This document shows positions 1-11,599 of a stretch of DNA of 64,000 bases, one piece after another. Position 1 is the first letter of the stretch; each line of letters starts with the position of its first letter. This DNA is from Capsicum annuum. Its lineage: Eukaryota > Streptophyta > Magnoliopsida > Solanales > Solanaceae. The notes beneath the pieces were generated by a model. The model had not been told where the DNA came from. It made no database searches and saw only the letters and a list, made by a program, of their open reading frames with translations. A program made the position numbers and the translations under genes. The stretch is taken from contig NC_061121.1 in NCBI RefSeq assembly GCF_002878395.1, positions 11,154,090 through 11,218,089 on the forward strand, written 5' to 3'.

Positions 1-567
1 TGTAAGAGTATGATTGTTGACCTTTAGCTTAGAACCTTAGATAGTTCAACATATAGGCTCATAAATAGTATGAGAACACTTTAGTTTCTCTACTAGATAA
101 GAATGATGTTTAATTACCTTAAAAGTATTTTGATCTAGTTATTCCTTAATTATGAAATTCCTTGGTGTTGGTTTGACTTAGAAAGAATACTTGAAGAGGA
201 TTTTCACTTATAGGCTTGGTAATGATTGATGAGCCCTTATGGTATGACTTAGATAACCTAGCCTAAATCTGAGTAAAAGTTATTCTTGTAGAAGCATCTT
301 TAGTGTTATTGGGTGTTAGAAATGGGATTTCACCCACCTTAAGCTTGAACTATGTAACTCCTTGGTAACCTAGATACTTGATGAGCGTCTAAATTACATT
401 ATTGAGATTATAAGGGTTAAACCTTGTTGTTGGTTTATGAATAAGGTCGATGGTTGGAAAATGTGTATACTTGATTGGTTGTGTTATTGCCATGTTATGG
501 ATATCCATGGAAAGATGGTAATCATGTATATCATCTTGATACTCATGCTTATGCTCCTACTCACATA
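1..567 (+). mobile_element. Truncated LTR (first part), Ty3/Gypsy family A
   Basis: This stretch matches, nearly line by line, the later LTR segments starting at 3931 and 15609 (shared text such as GATTGTTGACCTTTAGCTTA, then GAGAACACTTTAG and a block around CTTATGGTATGACTTAGATAACC). It is the internal part of the family-A LTR, entering from outside the window. It stops at the text CTACTCACAT near 566, where the other LTR copies go on for another 2.2 kb, and passes directly into a primer-binding site. No gene is present; a 61-codon open frame at 437-622 crosses the junction and has no family resemblance. Confidence 0.8.
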
Positions 568-680
568 TTGGTGTCAAAGCTTAGGTTTCACCGGTATTAT
601 TGGTTCAAGAGCAAGTGTCTAATAGTGTTGAGATAGTTGAGAAGTGTCTAATAGGTTTCACCGGCATTATGGTATTGATT
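568..680 (+). promoter_or_regulatory. Degenerate primer-binding site and leader of a family-A element
   Basis: TTGGTGTCAAAGCTTAGG at 568 corresponds to TTGGTATCAGAGCTTAGG at 9269, the initiator-Met tRNA primer site of the intact element, and the following text (GGTTTCACCGGTATTATTGG) also matches the leader at 9285. The tRNA match has two or three changes. A short piece of leader, with GTTGAGAAGTGTCTAATAG and GGTTTCACCGG, is duplicated at about 625-670. Sequence then switches to family-B LTR at about 680. Confidence 0.75.
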
Positions 681-2370
681 GAATAGTTGAGAAGTGTTTA
701 TCATTTTAAACGATGTGATAACACTTTATAAGTATAAATATATATGTTTGTACACTCATCTCTCTGGTATAGGACGGAGAACGATGCGGTATGATGCTTA
801 TTAGTCCATTGATTGGATATGTAACACCTCAATAATTCTTAATATTTATTTTAATATTTTAGACGAGTATAACTCTTAATCTATGAAGCATTGCATGACA
901 GAATATTGGTGACAACATACATAGATTCAAAACGTTCATGATTATTTACCATTATAAATAATGTGATTATATCTGAAATGTGATCTTATAACGACTCTTC
1001 TTGTTAGACGGTTAAGTTATGTGGTAACTAGTTGTCTATTAGGAGACTATAACACTTGATGGCTAGGAATCTAATGTATTAGTTAATGAATCTTGCTTAG
1101 CTGAAACATGGTAGCTAAAGATTGTTGGTTAAGGAATAATGTCAGTTAATAAAAGATGGTTGGGTGACAAGTAGTAATGTTTTATCTAGTAATAATTAAC
1201 GGATATAGGTTGAGTAATTGATAATAATGAATGGTGGATAAATGATGATTTTTGTCTAATGATGAACCTTGACTAGATGTTAGATATTGACTATTACATA
1301 AATAGTGGTTAGTTCTTATCTCGTGAGTAAGGATTATGTGAAGGGTGAGGTTTGGGCTAATAACTAGAGGTTATGTGATAACTAGCAGACTAGTGATTCT
1401 ATTATAATAAATGTTGGTTAACTAATAACTAGTGGTGGGAAGTATTCACTAGATAGATATTCTATGGTGATATGATTATGCTTATGAGTATTTTAGTGTA
1501 TGTTATTCGGTAATGACTATTGTGATACTCATACCCAGTAAGGCTGGAGGATATATTGATTATGAGTTGATACCCAGCAAGGCCGGAGGTTGATTATGAT
1601 GATGATGGTCCTGATGAGGACATTTATGATAAGTTGTGATATTTATTGTGTACCTTGCGTTCATTCCTGCATGCGCATTGCCTATCACCAGTATGCACTA
1701 TGTCTATTATCCAGTATGGGATAGTAGTATAGATATGGGTAAAGAATATGCCTTGTGTTGTTGTATGTTGATTGAACCTTTCAAGCTTAGGGTGGTGGGA
1801 GTACACATAGACTCAGCTAGGTATTTGGTTGTCTGGAGTATCCAGTTATTCACGCCATTATTGATATTGTTGTTATGATTATTATGATCACTATTATTGC
1901 TAGCTTATGACAGATTGGTCATTGATTCGGTATCGGGATTTAAGGTATGTTTTCGGCCTCTCCTAACTTATGATTGCATTATTATGCATGATTATTTCAT
2001 GTCTAGCCATGTGGATTACAAACCTCGAGTATGATAGTATTTAAATCTCGATAAGTATTATAATGAGGTCTTAAATGAGAATATAACGATATAGGTTATG
2101 CTTGGATATGACCTTATGTTTATATATATATATATATTACTATATATATATATATATTATATATGTATATATATATATATATTATATATGTATAGCTATA
2201 TGAAGACATGGTACTACCGCATTTCCCTTCCTTCGTTGTTCATTTTGTATAGTCGTTACTTCGCCTTTTATATTACTATATATCTTTCTTTTGCTCCATA
2301 TTCATATATATACCTGAGATATATGGTATAGCATTGACGAACATTGAATGTAGCTGGAATAAGATAGTTC
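680..2370 (+). mobile_element. LTR fragment, Ty3/Gypsy family B
   Basis: This is the same sequence family as the reverse complement of 27150-28800 and 34300-35900. Anchors are the block with ACACTCATCTCTCTGG near 760, the TACCCAGTAAGGCTGGAGGA minisatellite units near 1530-1590, the block around GACAGATTGGTCATTGATTC near 1910 and the TA-rich stretch near 2120. It begins inside the LTR and ends near 2370, where it is joined abruptly to chromovirus pol sequence, so both ends are truncated. About 80 bases at 822-903 are absent from the other copies and may be a small insertion. Open frames here (1636-1878, 2098-2331) look like chance. Confidence 0.7.
2119..2190. repeat. TA-rich microsatellite
   Basis: Imperfect (TA)n with short interruptions. 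It lies at the same position of the family-B LTR as the TA/GA tract at 27284 and the TA tract near 34445, so the tract is inherited with the LTR and varies in length between copies. Confidence 0.9.
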
Positions 2371-2757
2371 GCCCTTTTGAGGTTCTCCATGCATTGGGCG
2401 AGGTGGCCTATGAGTTAGCTTTACCTCCAGATTTTGTAGCTGTTCATCCAATTTTGCACGTCTCCATGCTGCGGAAGTATATTCCTGACCTATCCTATGA
2501 GCTAAGGTGGGACTCAGTCCAGTTAGATGGGCAGTTGGCCTTTGTAAGGAGCCCGTGCTCATTTTGGCTAGTGATGTGAGACGATTGCATACTAGAGAGA
2601 TTTCTGTAGTTAAGATTCAGTGGATGCACCGCCCAGTGGAGGAGGACACTTAGGATTTAGAGAGGGAGATGTAAGCCCAGAATGCTCACTTGTTTGAGAC
2701 TTCAGGCATTCCCTAATCTTTAATTTTCGAGGATGAAAGTTCCTTAGTAGTGGATGT
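2371..2757 (+). pseudogene. Chromovirus pol 3' end (integrase C-terminus and chromodomain), broken
   Basis: The frame beginning near 2371 reads through the typical end of a Tekay/Del-type polyprotein: the segment [10 protein letters not shown], then HPILHVSMLRKYIPD, then LRWDSVQLDGQL. After a frameshift near 2555-2580 the chromodomain continues (HTREISVVKIQWMHRPVEE) with stops. It aligns with 14090-14420 of the better-preserved element. In life this part of integrase would help target insertion to chromatin marked by histone modifications; here it is a relic. It lies immediately upstream of a family-A LTR, as the 3' end of an internal region should, so 2371-2757 plus the next LTR belonged to an element whose remaining body has been lost. 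Confidence 0.85.
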
Positions 2758-5700
2758 TGTAATGGCCCTTCAGGTCATTAGCCGTGTTCTTGCTTATCTT
2801 CGCCAATATAGCTCATCCATAGCCGTTTCAAGTCATTAGTGACTTGCTGGAATCGATAGTTTGGTTATCGGACGGTTCATTTATTTTTTAGAACCACTTT
2901 CCAATTTGAAGCCTTCATCGATTCCAAATGGCCGTCGAGCAAAAACTTTAGTAAAACAATTTTGGATGCAAATTTTGACTATGCCAATGGATATGTAATA
3001 TCGATTTTAGGACAGTTAGACCCTTAGTTCGGATCCCACAACACCCGAGCTCATTTCGATCCATTAGTCGAAAAGTCAAAAATTAAAATATATGGGTGTG
3101 GACCAGCAACTAGACTAAATAACCTTGGATGGAAAATACGACTTCATCAATGCGTCTAAAATGTCAAATTTAGTGGGGTTACATAGTTTGTTTGCAAAAA
3201 ATGAAGTCCGAATGAGTTCGGGAGGTCAAAAATAAGTTTTGACCTTGCGGGCCCATTTTCACTCGCATAAAAGGCCTTTTAGGACGATTTTAGGGGCATT
3301 ATTCATTTCTTTGAGAACCCTAGCAGCCATGAGAGATTTTTGACTAAAAAATGAGTCTTGTGGGTTGATTAAGAGCTTGAATAACTTGTGTAGTTTATTT
3401 TTTTGCTAGTTTATTTTTTTGCTACAAATCTAAGGTAAGATTCATTCAAATTTGGTATTAATTTCTTGATTTCTAGACCCAAAAAATCTAAATCTTTGAG
3501 GCTCAATTGTAGCCACAAATGTGATTGATATACTCAAATTTCTAGAGGGTTTTAGCACCCTTATGATATTTAGACATGGGTTGGTCTCGAAAACTCATTT
3601 TTCGAAGGTGGGACCCACATGGGGGGTTTTGTGTCATTTCGGATCCATGGAATGATGGTGCCATAATGGGTGTTGTTGTTCTTGTATTAATTCTTAGATT
3701 ATGTTGTTGATAGCTAGGCTCGTGGAAGAAGAAGCTTCAAGAAAATAGAAGGCAAAGCTTGTTGGTTTGTGAGCAATTGGACTCAAAGTAGGTTAGGCTT
3801 ACCCGTAGTTAGATTGAGCTTGGTTGTAATATAATTATTGATATCTTGTGAGATTGGGCGGGGTTTTTAGATGATAAATGGTTGAATTATGAAGCTTGGG
3901 ATTAGTTGATTCTCATAGGTTGTTAAAATTGTAAAAGTATGATTGTTGACCTTTAGCTTAGAACCTTGGATAGTTCTACGTATAGTCTCATAAATAGTAT
4001 GAGAACACTTTAGTTGCTCTACTAGAAGAGAATGATGTTGTGTAATGACCTTAACAGTATTTTGACCGAGTTATTGCTTAATTATGAAATGACTTGGTGT
4101 TGGGTTAACTTAGAAAGAATACTTGTAGAGGATTTTACCTTATAAGCCTAGTGATGATTGATAAGCCCTTATGGTGTGACTTAGATAACCTATCCTAAAT
4201 CTGGGTAGAAGTTAGTCTTATAGAACTAAATTTAGTATTATTGGGTGTTAGAAGTAGGACTTGACCCACCTTAATCTTGAACTATGTAACTCTTTAGTAA
4301 CCTAGATACTTGATGAGCGTCTAAATTACGTAATTGATATTATAAGGGTTAAACCCGATTGTTGGTTTATGAATAAGTTTGATGGTTGGAAAATGTGTAA
4401 ACTTGATTGGTTGTCTTCTTGCCATGTCATGGATATCCATGGAAAGATGGTAATTGTGTATATCATCTAGATACTTATGCTTATGCTCCTACTCACATAT
4501 CATGATGATGACTAGTAATAAAGTGTGATGGTTTATGTAGCTTACATCTCTATTACTCAATTATTGTAAGCTTGTGTATGTTTATTGATTTGGGACATAT
4601 ATGTGTGTATGTTATTGTCTTGGAAAATATTGATACTATGAACGATGCCCGGTGAATCCAAAGGAAATATTGATACTATAATGATGCTCGGTGAATTCAG
4701 AGGAAATATTGATACTATGATGATGCCCGGTGAATCCGGAGGAAATATTGATGCTATAATGATGCCCGGTGAATTCGGAGGAAATATTGATGCTATGATG
4801 ATGCCAGGTGAATTTGGAGGAGATATTAATACTATGATGATGCCCGGTTAATTTGGAAAAAATATTGATACTATGATGATGCATGGTAAATTCGAAGTTA
4901 ATATTGATACTATGATAATGCCCGATAAATTTGGAGGTAATATTGATACTATGATGGTGCCCGGTGTATTCGAAGGAAATATTGATACTCTGAAGATGCC
5001 TGGTGAATCTGGAGGAAATATTGATACTATGATGATGGCCAATTAATTCGGAGGAAATATTGATAATATGATTTGCCCAGTGAATCCAGAGAAAATATTG
5101 ATAATATGATGATTCTCGATGAATTCGGAGGAAATATTGATACTATGATGATGCCCTGTGAATCCGGCAAAAATATTGATAATTTGATGATGCCTGGGGA
5201 ATTCAGAGGAAATGTTGATGTGATGATGATGTCCGGTGAATTCGAAAGAGGTAATGATGTTATGATGCCATGTGGGGCAACTTTATATGAGTGCATGTGC
5301 ATATATATGTAAGGTTATGCCATGTGTGGCTAACCATTGATGTACTCGAGACATGATGTCTTTCATGGTAATTAATACTCATCCTTCATCACTAATCACT
5401 AAATAAGGGGTGTGGCCATTGTTGACTATAGTTTGTAACTAATGATAAGTTAAGCTAAATATTGGGTTAAATCCACATGATCGGATAATCATGTGTAAAA
5501 TTAAGGGCTCACCTAGTAATCTTCTTGACTTGAATAAATGGTTAAATTATGGAATTTCGCCTAGTAAAGTAGCATATGTAACAACTAGTTGTTTCGAATA
5601 AATGGCTATGACTTGTGGGCTAGAAACCTAGTAAACTAGTTGGTGGATCTTACTTGGTTAAAATATGGAAACTAGACATTAAAGTTATAATATGCCTAAT

Positions 5701-7024
5701 GATATTGGTTTTAGGATTGTATGATGAATAGTTAAGTTGACTTCTAGCATGTGACACCGTGGTGTCTTAAATGACGACTTATATAATGAGATTGCTAACT
5801 AGATAATGCCCAGGAGATAGGTGAAGCAATAATGGTGTTGGTAACTTGTAGCTTTTCCTTATTTAATAATTAGTAAACTATAAGACTTGTAAACTAGTGC
5901 TTCATAGATTTGGTAATTAGCTAATATAGACTAGACTTGGAGTTCATTAATGTAATAGAGAATAAGTGACTATACAACTATGTTATGGTGATCTCATTTT
6001 CGTTGTATATAAATGTGGTTTTGATGATGACTGTAGACCTCAGTAAGAAGCCATGGTGGGAATGTGGACCCGTAGTTTTGGGTAAGTGATTATGTAATTG
6101 TGCCTTTATATATTGTTGGTTTGATCTTTTGGTGTACTCTCCAAGGATATGGTACGCCGTGATAAGTTCTTGTATTGTATTCTTTTGGTGTACTCTCCGG
6201 TGGTATGGGATACTGTGATGATTTCTTTATTGTGTTCTTTTGCGTGTACTTTTTGGCTGTATGGGACATCGTGGAAAGTTCTTATGATTTATATTCTAAT
6301 GATGGTTGGTGTTGATTATGATAAATACATGGTTGTTATTGTATATTTATGTGGCTTTATGCTTCCAAAACAATTACTCATGTTGTATGAAAGTTATGGT
6401 GTATGATGATATGGAATATCGTACTATTGATATAGTTGATTAGTATTTATACAGTGATATTGAAGAAGATTTAGGTTCGATCCTATACTTCGCTTTAAGT
6501 TATTTTCTTACCCTATATCGTCCTTATATTATAATTTAGCTCAATCAGCCGATGATGCCTACAAAGTACCCGTGTTTTGGTACTCATACTACACTTCTAT
6601 ACCATTTTTGTGTAGACCTAAGTTACAGTTGCCGTCGTTGAGTCGGGATCATGCCACATTAACCAACCAGAGATAGGGTGAGCTCTTGGAGTTTGAGTTG
6701 CCCACTTTTCCTTCTATCTTTACTTGTCTTTTTGTAGTCGAGATAATTATATAAGATTATTTAAGTTGTCAGAATTTGAATTGTAATTTCTGTTGTCGGA
6801 TTTAGAGTTGCTCCTGTGCTTATACTATCAGGTCATAGGATTGGTATTCAAATGTTAGTTGTTTTATTTGTGGAATGTTGTTGTAATATCGTGTTCCTAT
6901 ATAAGGTCCATGTTGGACGTTTCCACCAAGGTAACCCAATGCATTAGCTTCGGGTTATGGTGTTGGTTTACCTACTGGTGGGTTATGGTAGGTGTCATCA
7001 TGACTCAGAAATTGGGTCAGGACA
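2758..7024 (+). mobile_element. Complete-length LTR, Ty3/Gypsy family A
   Basis: It starts TGTAATGGCCC and ends GGGTCAGGACA, the expected TG...CA form. It is collinear with the 3' LTR at 14455-18618: opening CTTCAGGTCATT, conserved block AACACCCGAGCTCATTTCGA, the GATAAGCCCTTATGG block, a 39-bp minisatellite (4634-5275), and the terminal block GGTGGGTTATGGTAGG. At about 4.27 kb it is long, as in Tekay/Del chromoviruses. It is preceded by a pol tail and followed not by a primer site but by a second copy of its own last 2.2 kb. Confidence 0.8.
4634..5275 (+). repeat. 39-bp minisatellite inside LTR A
   Basis: About 16 tandem units of 39 bp, built around GATGATGCCCGGTGAATTC, then GGAGGAAATATTGATACTAT. 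Because 39 is divisible by three, both strands show open frames with a 13-residue period (for example GHHHSINISSEFT on the minus strand). These are a by-product of the repeat, not evidence of a protein. Confidence 0.95.
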
Positions 7025-9266
7025 ATTATGTAGTGATGACTAATTGTAAAGTATGATGATATGTGTTACCTTGCATCACTTATACTATATTATTATGGCT
7101 TGTACATGTTTATTGATTTGACTACATATGTATGTGAATGTCAGTTACCTTGGGAGATGTGCTAATAATATGATGATGCACGGTGAATCCGAAGGATGTG
7201 TTGATATTGTGATGATTCCCAATTATTCTGGAAGAGGTAATGATGTTGTGATGATACTCGATGAATCAGGATGATATAATAATGTTATGATGATGCCCAG
7301 TGAATCTGGAGGATATATGGATATTATGATAATGCCTGGTTAATTAGGAAGAGGTAGTGATGTTATGATGATATTCGGTGAATTCAGAGGATATAATAAT
7401 GTTATGATGATGCCTGGTTAATACGAAAGAGGTAATACTATTATGATAATACCCAGTGAATTCTGAGGCTATAATGATGTTATGATGATGCCCGACAAAT
7501 TTAGAGGATATGTTGATATTCTGATGATGCCCATTTAATCTGGAGGAGATAACGATGTTGTGATGATACCGTGTATGGTGAGTATATATATGAATATATG
7601 GACATATGTGGGGTTATGCCGTGTTTGGCTAAACCTGTTTGTCTACTTGGGACATGATGTGTTCCTTGGTTGATTATTAATCATTCTTCATCACTAATCA
7701 CTAGTTAAGAGGTGTGATCCATATTAATTATAATTAGTAACTAGTAGTGGATTATGCCGAGTATTGGGTAAAGGCTAATTTATATGTGTAATCTTGTGTA
7801 GAACCAAGGGCTCACCTAGTAAATCTACTTGACTTGAATAAATGGTCATGTTATGGAATTTTGCCTAATATAGTGGCTTATGTGATAACTAGTTGTCTCT
7901 AATAAATGACTATGACTTGTGGGCTAGGAGCTTAGTAAACTAGTTGGTGGTCCTTACTTGGTTAAAATGTGGAATCTAGTCCTTAAGGTTGTAACATGCC
8001 TAATGATATTGGTCTTAGTATTGTATGAATAGTTAAGTTGACATCTAGCATGTGATGTTGTGATGGCTTAATTGATGACTTATATAATAAGGCTGCTAAC
8101 TAGAAAATGGCTGTTAGATAGGTGAATAAATAATAGTGTTGGTAACTTGTAGCTTTTTCTTATTTGATGTCTAGTAAGCAATAAGACTTGCAAACTAGTG
8201 TTTCATGGATTTAAAATTTCGCTAATATAGACTAGACTTGTTGTTCATCAATGAAATGGAGAATAAGTAACTATATAACTATGCTATGGTGATATTGGTT
8301 TTGTTGTGCTAAATTGTGGTATTGATAATGATTGCAGACCTCAATAAGAGGCTATGATGGGAATGTGCAAGCCACGGCTTTGGTGAGTTGCTTGTGTAGT
8401 TGTGCCTTGATAGTTTATTGGATTGATCTTTTGGTATACTCTCTGGTGGTATGGGATATCGTAATGAGTTCTTTATTCTGTTATTTTGCGTGTACATCCC
8501 AATGGTATGGGACATCATGCTAAGTTCTTGTGCTTTATATTCTAATAATGGTTGGTGCTGATCATGGTAAATACATGGTTGTTATTGTATATATGTGGCT
8601 TTATACTTCCGAAATAGTTACCTATTTGTATGACGATTATGGTATATGTTGATATGATACGTGATGCTATTGGCCTAGTAGATTAGTAATTTTATACAGT
8701 GATATCGAATAAGATACACATTTGATCCTATACCTTGACTTTAAGTTCTTGTCTTAATTTATATCATCCTTATATTATAAATTAGCCCAGTCGGCTGATG
8801 ATGCCTACTGAGTACCTGTGTTTTGGTACTCATACTACACTTCTATACCTTTTGGTTCAGACCTGAGTTTTAGTTTCCGCCGTTGAGTCGACGTCGTGCC
8901 GTGTTGATCATCAAAAGATAGGGTGAGCTCTTGGAGTTTAAGTTGCCCTCTTTTCCTTCTATCCTTTGTCTTTTGTATTCGAGATAATTGTATAAAACTA
9001 TTTAAGTTTATGAGACTTCGAGTTGTAATTTCTGTTATTGAATTTAGATTTACTCTTGTATTTATACTATCAGGTCATGGGATTGGTATTCGAGTGTTAG
9101 TTGTTTCTTTTGTGGAATATTGTTGTTAGATTGTGTTCCTATATAGGGTCCATGTTGTCTGATTCCACCAAGGTAACCCATTGCGTTAGCTCTGGGCTAT
9201 GGTGTTGTCTTACCTATTGGTGGGTTATGGAAGGTGCCATCATAACTCAGAAATTAGGTTGCAACA
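7025..9266 (+). mobile_element. Second, 5'-truncated copy of LTR A in tandem
   Basis: It begins ATTATGTAGTGATGAC, matching 16385 inside the 3' LTR, and follows that LTR to its end (GGTTGCAACA at 9266), where the primer-binding site starts. It therefore repeats the last 2.2 kb of the LTR that precedes it. It carries its own minisatellite (7165-7575) and a second copy of the block GGTTTTGGTACTCATACTAC (near 8820). The functional end of the 5' LTR is thus 9266 and the whole 5' LTR block is 6.5 kb. Confidence 0.8.
7165..7575 (+). repeat. 39-bp minisatellite, second LTR A block
   Basis: Roughly ten units with the core GATGATGCCC(A/G)GTGAAT and alternating spacers GGAGGATAT and GGAAGAGGTAATGATGTT, so the higher-order unit is about 78 bp. 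The sequence is closer to 16510-16930 than to 4634-5275. Confidence 0.9.
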
Positions 9267-9285
9267 AATTGGTATCAGAGCTTAG
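9267..9285 (+). promoter_or_regulatory. Primer-binding site of family-A element
   Basis: After the LTR end CAACA and two A bases comes TTGGTATCAGAGCTTAGG, the complement of the 3' end of plant initiator-Met tRNA, where minus-strand DNA synthesis starts. The first 13 bases match the usual plant form. Confidence 0.9.
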
Positions 9286-9474
9286 GTTTCACCGGTATTG
9301 TTGGTACCAGAGAAAGTGTCTAGTAAAGTCCTGCGGATCGGAATGTTGATGTCCGTTTCCTATCTTTGGGAGGCTATGTGGAATTCTTAGGAGTCGTTCA
9401 TTTTTATCATTTAGAATGTGCTAAGAGTCTGAGTTGGTTTGTAGCATATTTTCTTGTCTTTACTCTTTCAAAAA

Positions 9475-10830
9475 TATCGTGGAGACGTGCTGCCCTGTGC
9501 AAGGTGTGGGTCTCAAGATTGGGCCCTGGAATCCTACTTTTATTTGTAGATGACCTTGATGTTTAGGAAGACCTTGTGATGTGTCCCTAGCTAGAGGCCA
9601 GGATAGGCCGCCTTCCTCGGAACCTATCCCTGCACTTGAGCCAGAGATTCCTCTGCCACGGCCAGCGGTGGGTCCGGGACTAGACCAGGCTCCACTAGGT
9701 TTCATTCCTTCTCCATTGCTTACAGATGCCTGATTCAGATGTTGAGTATGGTTGGTGGTGTTCCATCTAATGGTGCACAGACTTTTGGGATTGGGGCGCT
9801 GCCTGCAGCTGCAGTTACCAGCGTTGTGATTACTCTTTTGCTAGTAGTTGTTCAACCGATAGCCACGCCACCAGTTGTGACCCAGCCTACTATTTCTGCC
9901 GATGAGCAAAAGATGTTGGGTAGATTTTTTAGGTTCTCTCCACCTAGGTTTTCTGGTTCTCCTAGGGAGGATCCATTAAAAGTTTTTACTGCTTGTGAGG
10001 ATAAGCTTCATGGTTTAGGCCTTGTTGAGACTCTTGGTATGGATTACACCATATTTTAGTTGGATTTTTCTGCTCATCACTGGTGAAGGGGTTTCCTATA
10101 TTCTAGACTAGTTGGATCTTCACCCTTGTCATGGATTTTGTTCTCCGAGATGTTCTTTGAGAAGTATATACTGTGTAGTCTTAGAGATCGACTGAGGGAT
10201 CAGTTCTCTAGACTGGAGTAGGGCTCCATGACAGTTGGCGAGTATAAGGTTCATTTTTATGAGTTAGCCAGACATGCAACTTTTATTTTGGATGCTGAGT
10301 ATGTGAGAGTTCTATGCTTTGTCAGAGGGTCGAGACTCCCTATTCAAATGTCTACTCAGAGTCTAGTTGTTGTGGGTAGGACTTTTGCTGAGGTTTCTGA
10401 TTATGCTTTAGTGATGGAGGAGATTTACAAGAAGAGTCATAGGGGCCGTGATAAGAAGCCTAGATTTTAGGGTAGATTCAGTAGGAGTCATAGTAGTTCC
10501 CGCTTCAGAGGTGGTTGTTCTCATGTTGGGTATCCTTCGAATCCATCTTCTAAGCTTCAGAGTCAGCCTAGTCGACCAGTTCAAGCAGCTCTTTAGACTA
10601 CTGGCAAAGGTCAGTTTGGTGCTAGTGGTTGCCCTAGTAAGGGCAGTGATCAGTCCTCGCGGGGTTCATTTTTGAGTCATACTAGAAGTGGTGATTATTT
10701 TGGTACAGCTAATTTTGTGAGTTCTAGTTTTGCTCGTGATTTTTGTTATACTTATGGGCTTCCCATTCATTTCTTGAGAGATTGCCCTAGTCGTGGGGTG
10801 ATGGTTATTTTAGCCAGGGTGATACTCTTT
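9475..10830 (+). pseudogene. gag of family-A chromovirus, broken
   Basis: Gag forms the particle in which reverse transcription occurs. A proline-rich N-terminus is visible in one frame at 9610-9730, then a second frame (9739-10059) with ADEQKMLGRFFRFSPPRFSG, a third stretch with GSMTVGEYKVHFYELARHA (10225-10470), an S/R/G-rich linker, and a zinc knuckle at about 10737-10795 reading CYTYGLPIHFLRDC. The knuckle should be CX2CX4HX4C; its second cysteine is tyrosine. In-frame TAG stops occur at 10057-10059, 10218 and 10468 and at least one frameshift separates the N-terminus from the core. No functional Gag can be made. Its start is not defined; the leader ends somewhere after 9460. Confidence 0.85.
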
Positions 10831-10959
10831 TTAGGGTAGTTTATCCCTCAGGTAGAGGTGGTCCACGAGGTTGTAGGGGTAGTTACTAGGGTGCTCGAGG
10901 TAGTATTCATGTAGGAAGGATAAAAGGTTAGTCAGGTGCCTAGTCAGGTGGCGGGTATG

Positions 10960-11300
10960 GTTAGTTATATGCAGTACTTGCTAGACCCGAGGCTGAGACC
11001 TCAGATACTGTAGTGATAAGTACAATTTTGGTGTGCCACAAGTTGGTTCTTACTTTATTTGATCCCGAATCCACTTATTCTTATATATCTTCTTATTATG
11101 CACCATGGTTGGATTTGACTAGTGATTTATTGTCTGTGTCATTGTGCGTATCTACTCCCTTGGGTGATTCTTTAGTAGTGGATTGAGTGTTCAAATCATG
11201 TGTTGTGACAGTTAGTGATGTTGATACTTATGTTAATCTTGTTGTTCTGGATATGCTAGATTTCGATGTGATACTTGGCATGGACTAGTATCTCACTGTC
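10960..11300 (+). pseudogene. Aspartic protease domain of family-A pol, broken
   Basis: The frame reads LVCHKLVLTLFDPESTYSY, then SSYYAPWLDL, STPLGDSLVVD, and ends with LDMLDFDVILGMD. These are the hallmarks of a Tekay-type retropepsin that would cleave the polyprotein. The active-site region, normally D-x-G-S/T, reads DPEST, so the glycine is glutamate. A TGA follows LVVD and a TAG follows GMD, where tryptophan is expected. Confidence 0.85.
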
Positions 11301-11599
11301 ATGTGGTCATGGATTATTTTTCCAAGAGCATTACCTTAGCCATGCCCGTCATATCCCCAGTCTTGCAGGGGGAGCAGTTAGCCGCAAGCTGATATGGATT
11401 ATTTCCTATATTTGTTCTAGGAGACTTTTATCAAGAGGCTGCAAGTCTTATCTCACTTATATAAGTGATGCCCTCACAGAGAGTCCGACGTTTGACTCTA
11501 TTCCTATTATGTGTGTGTTTCTTGATGTGTTTTCTGATGATATGCCTGGTATTCCCCCTGGCTGTCAGATTGAGTTTGCTATTTACCTTGAGCCTGGCG

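Noticed and set aside
4634..5275. Regular repeats that could be taken for a CRISPR-like array
   Set aside because: Units are directly adjacent with no unique spacers, in a plant LTR; it is a minisatellite.
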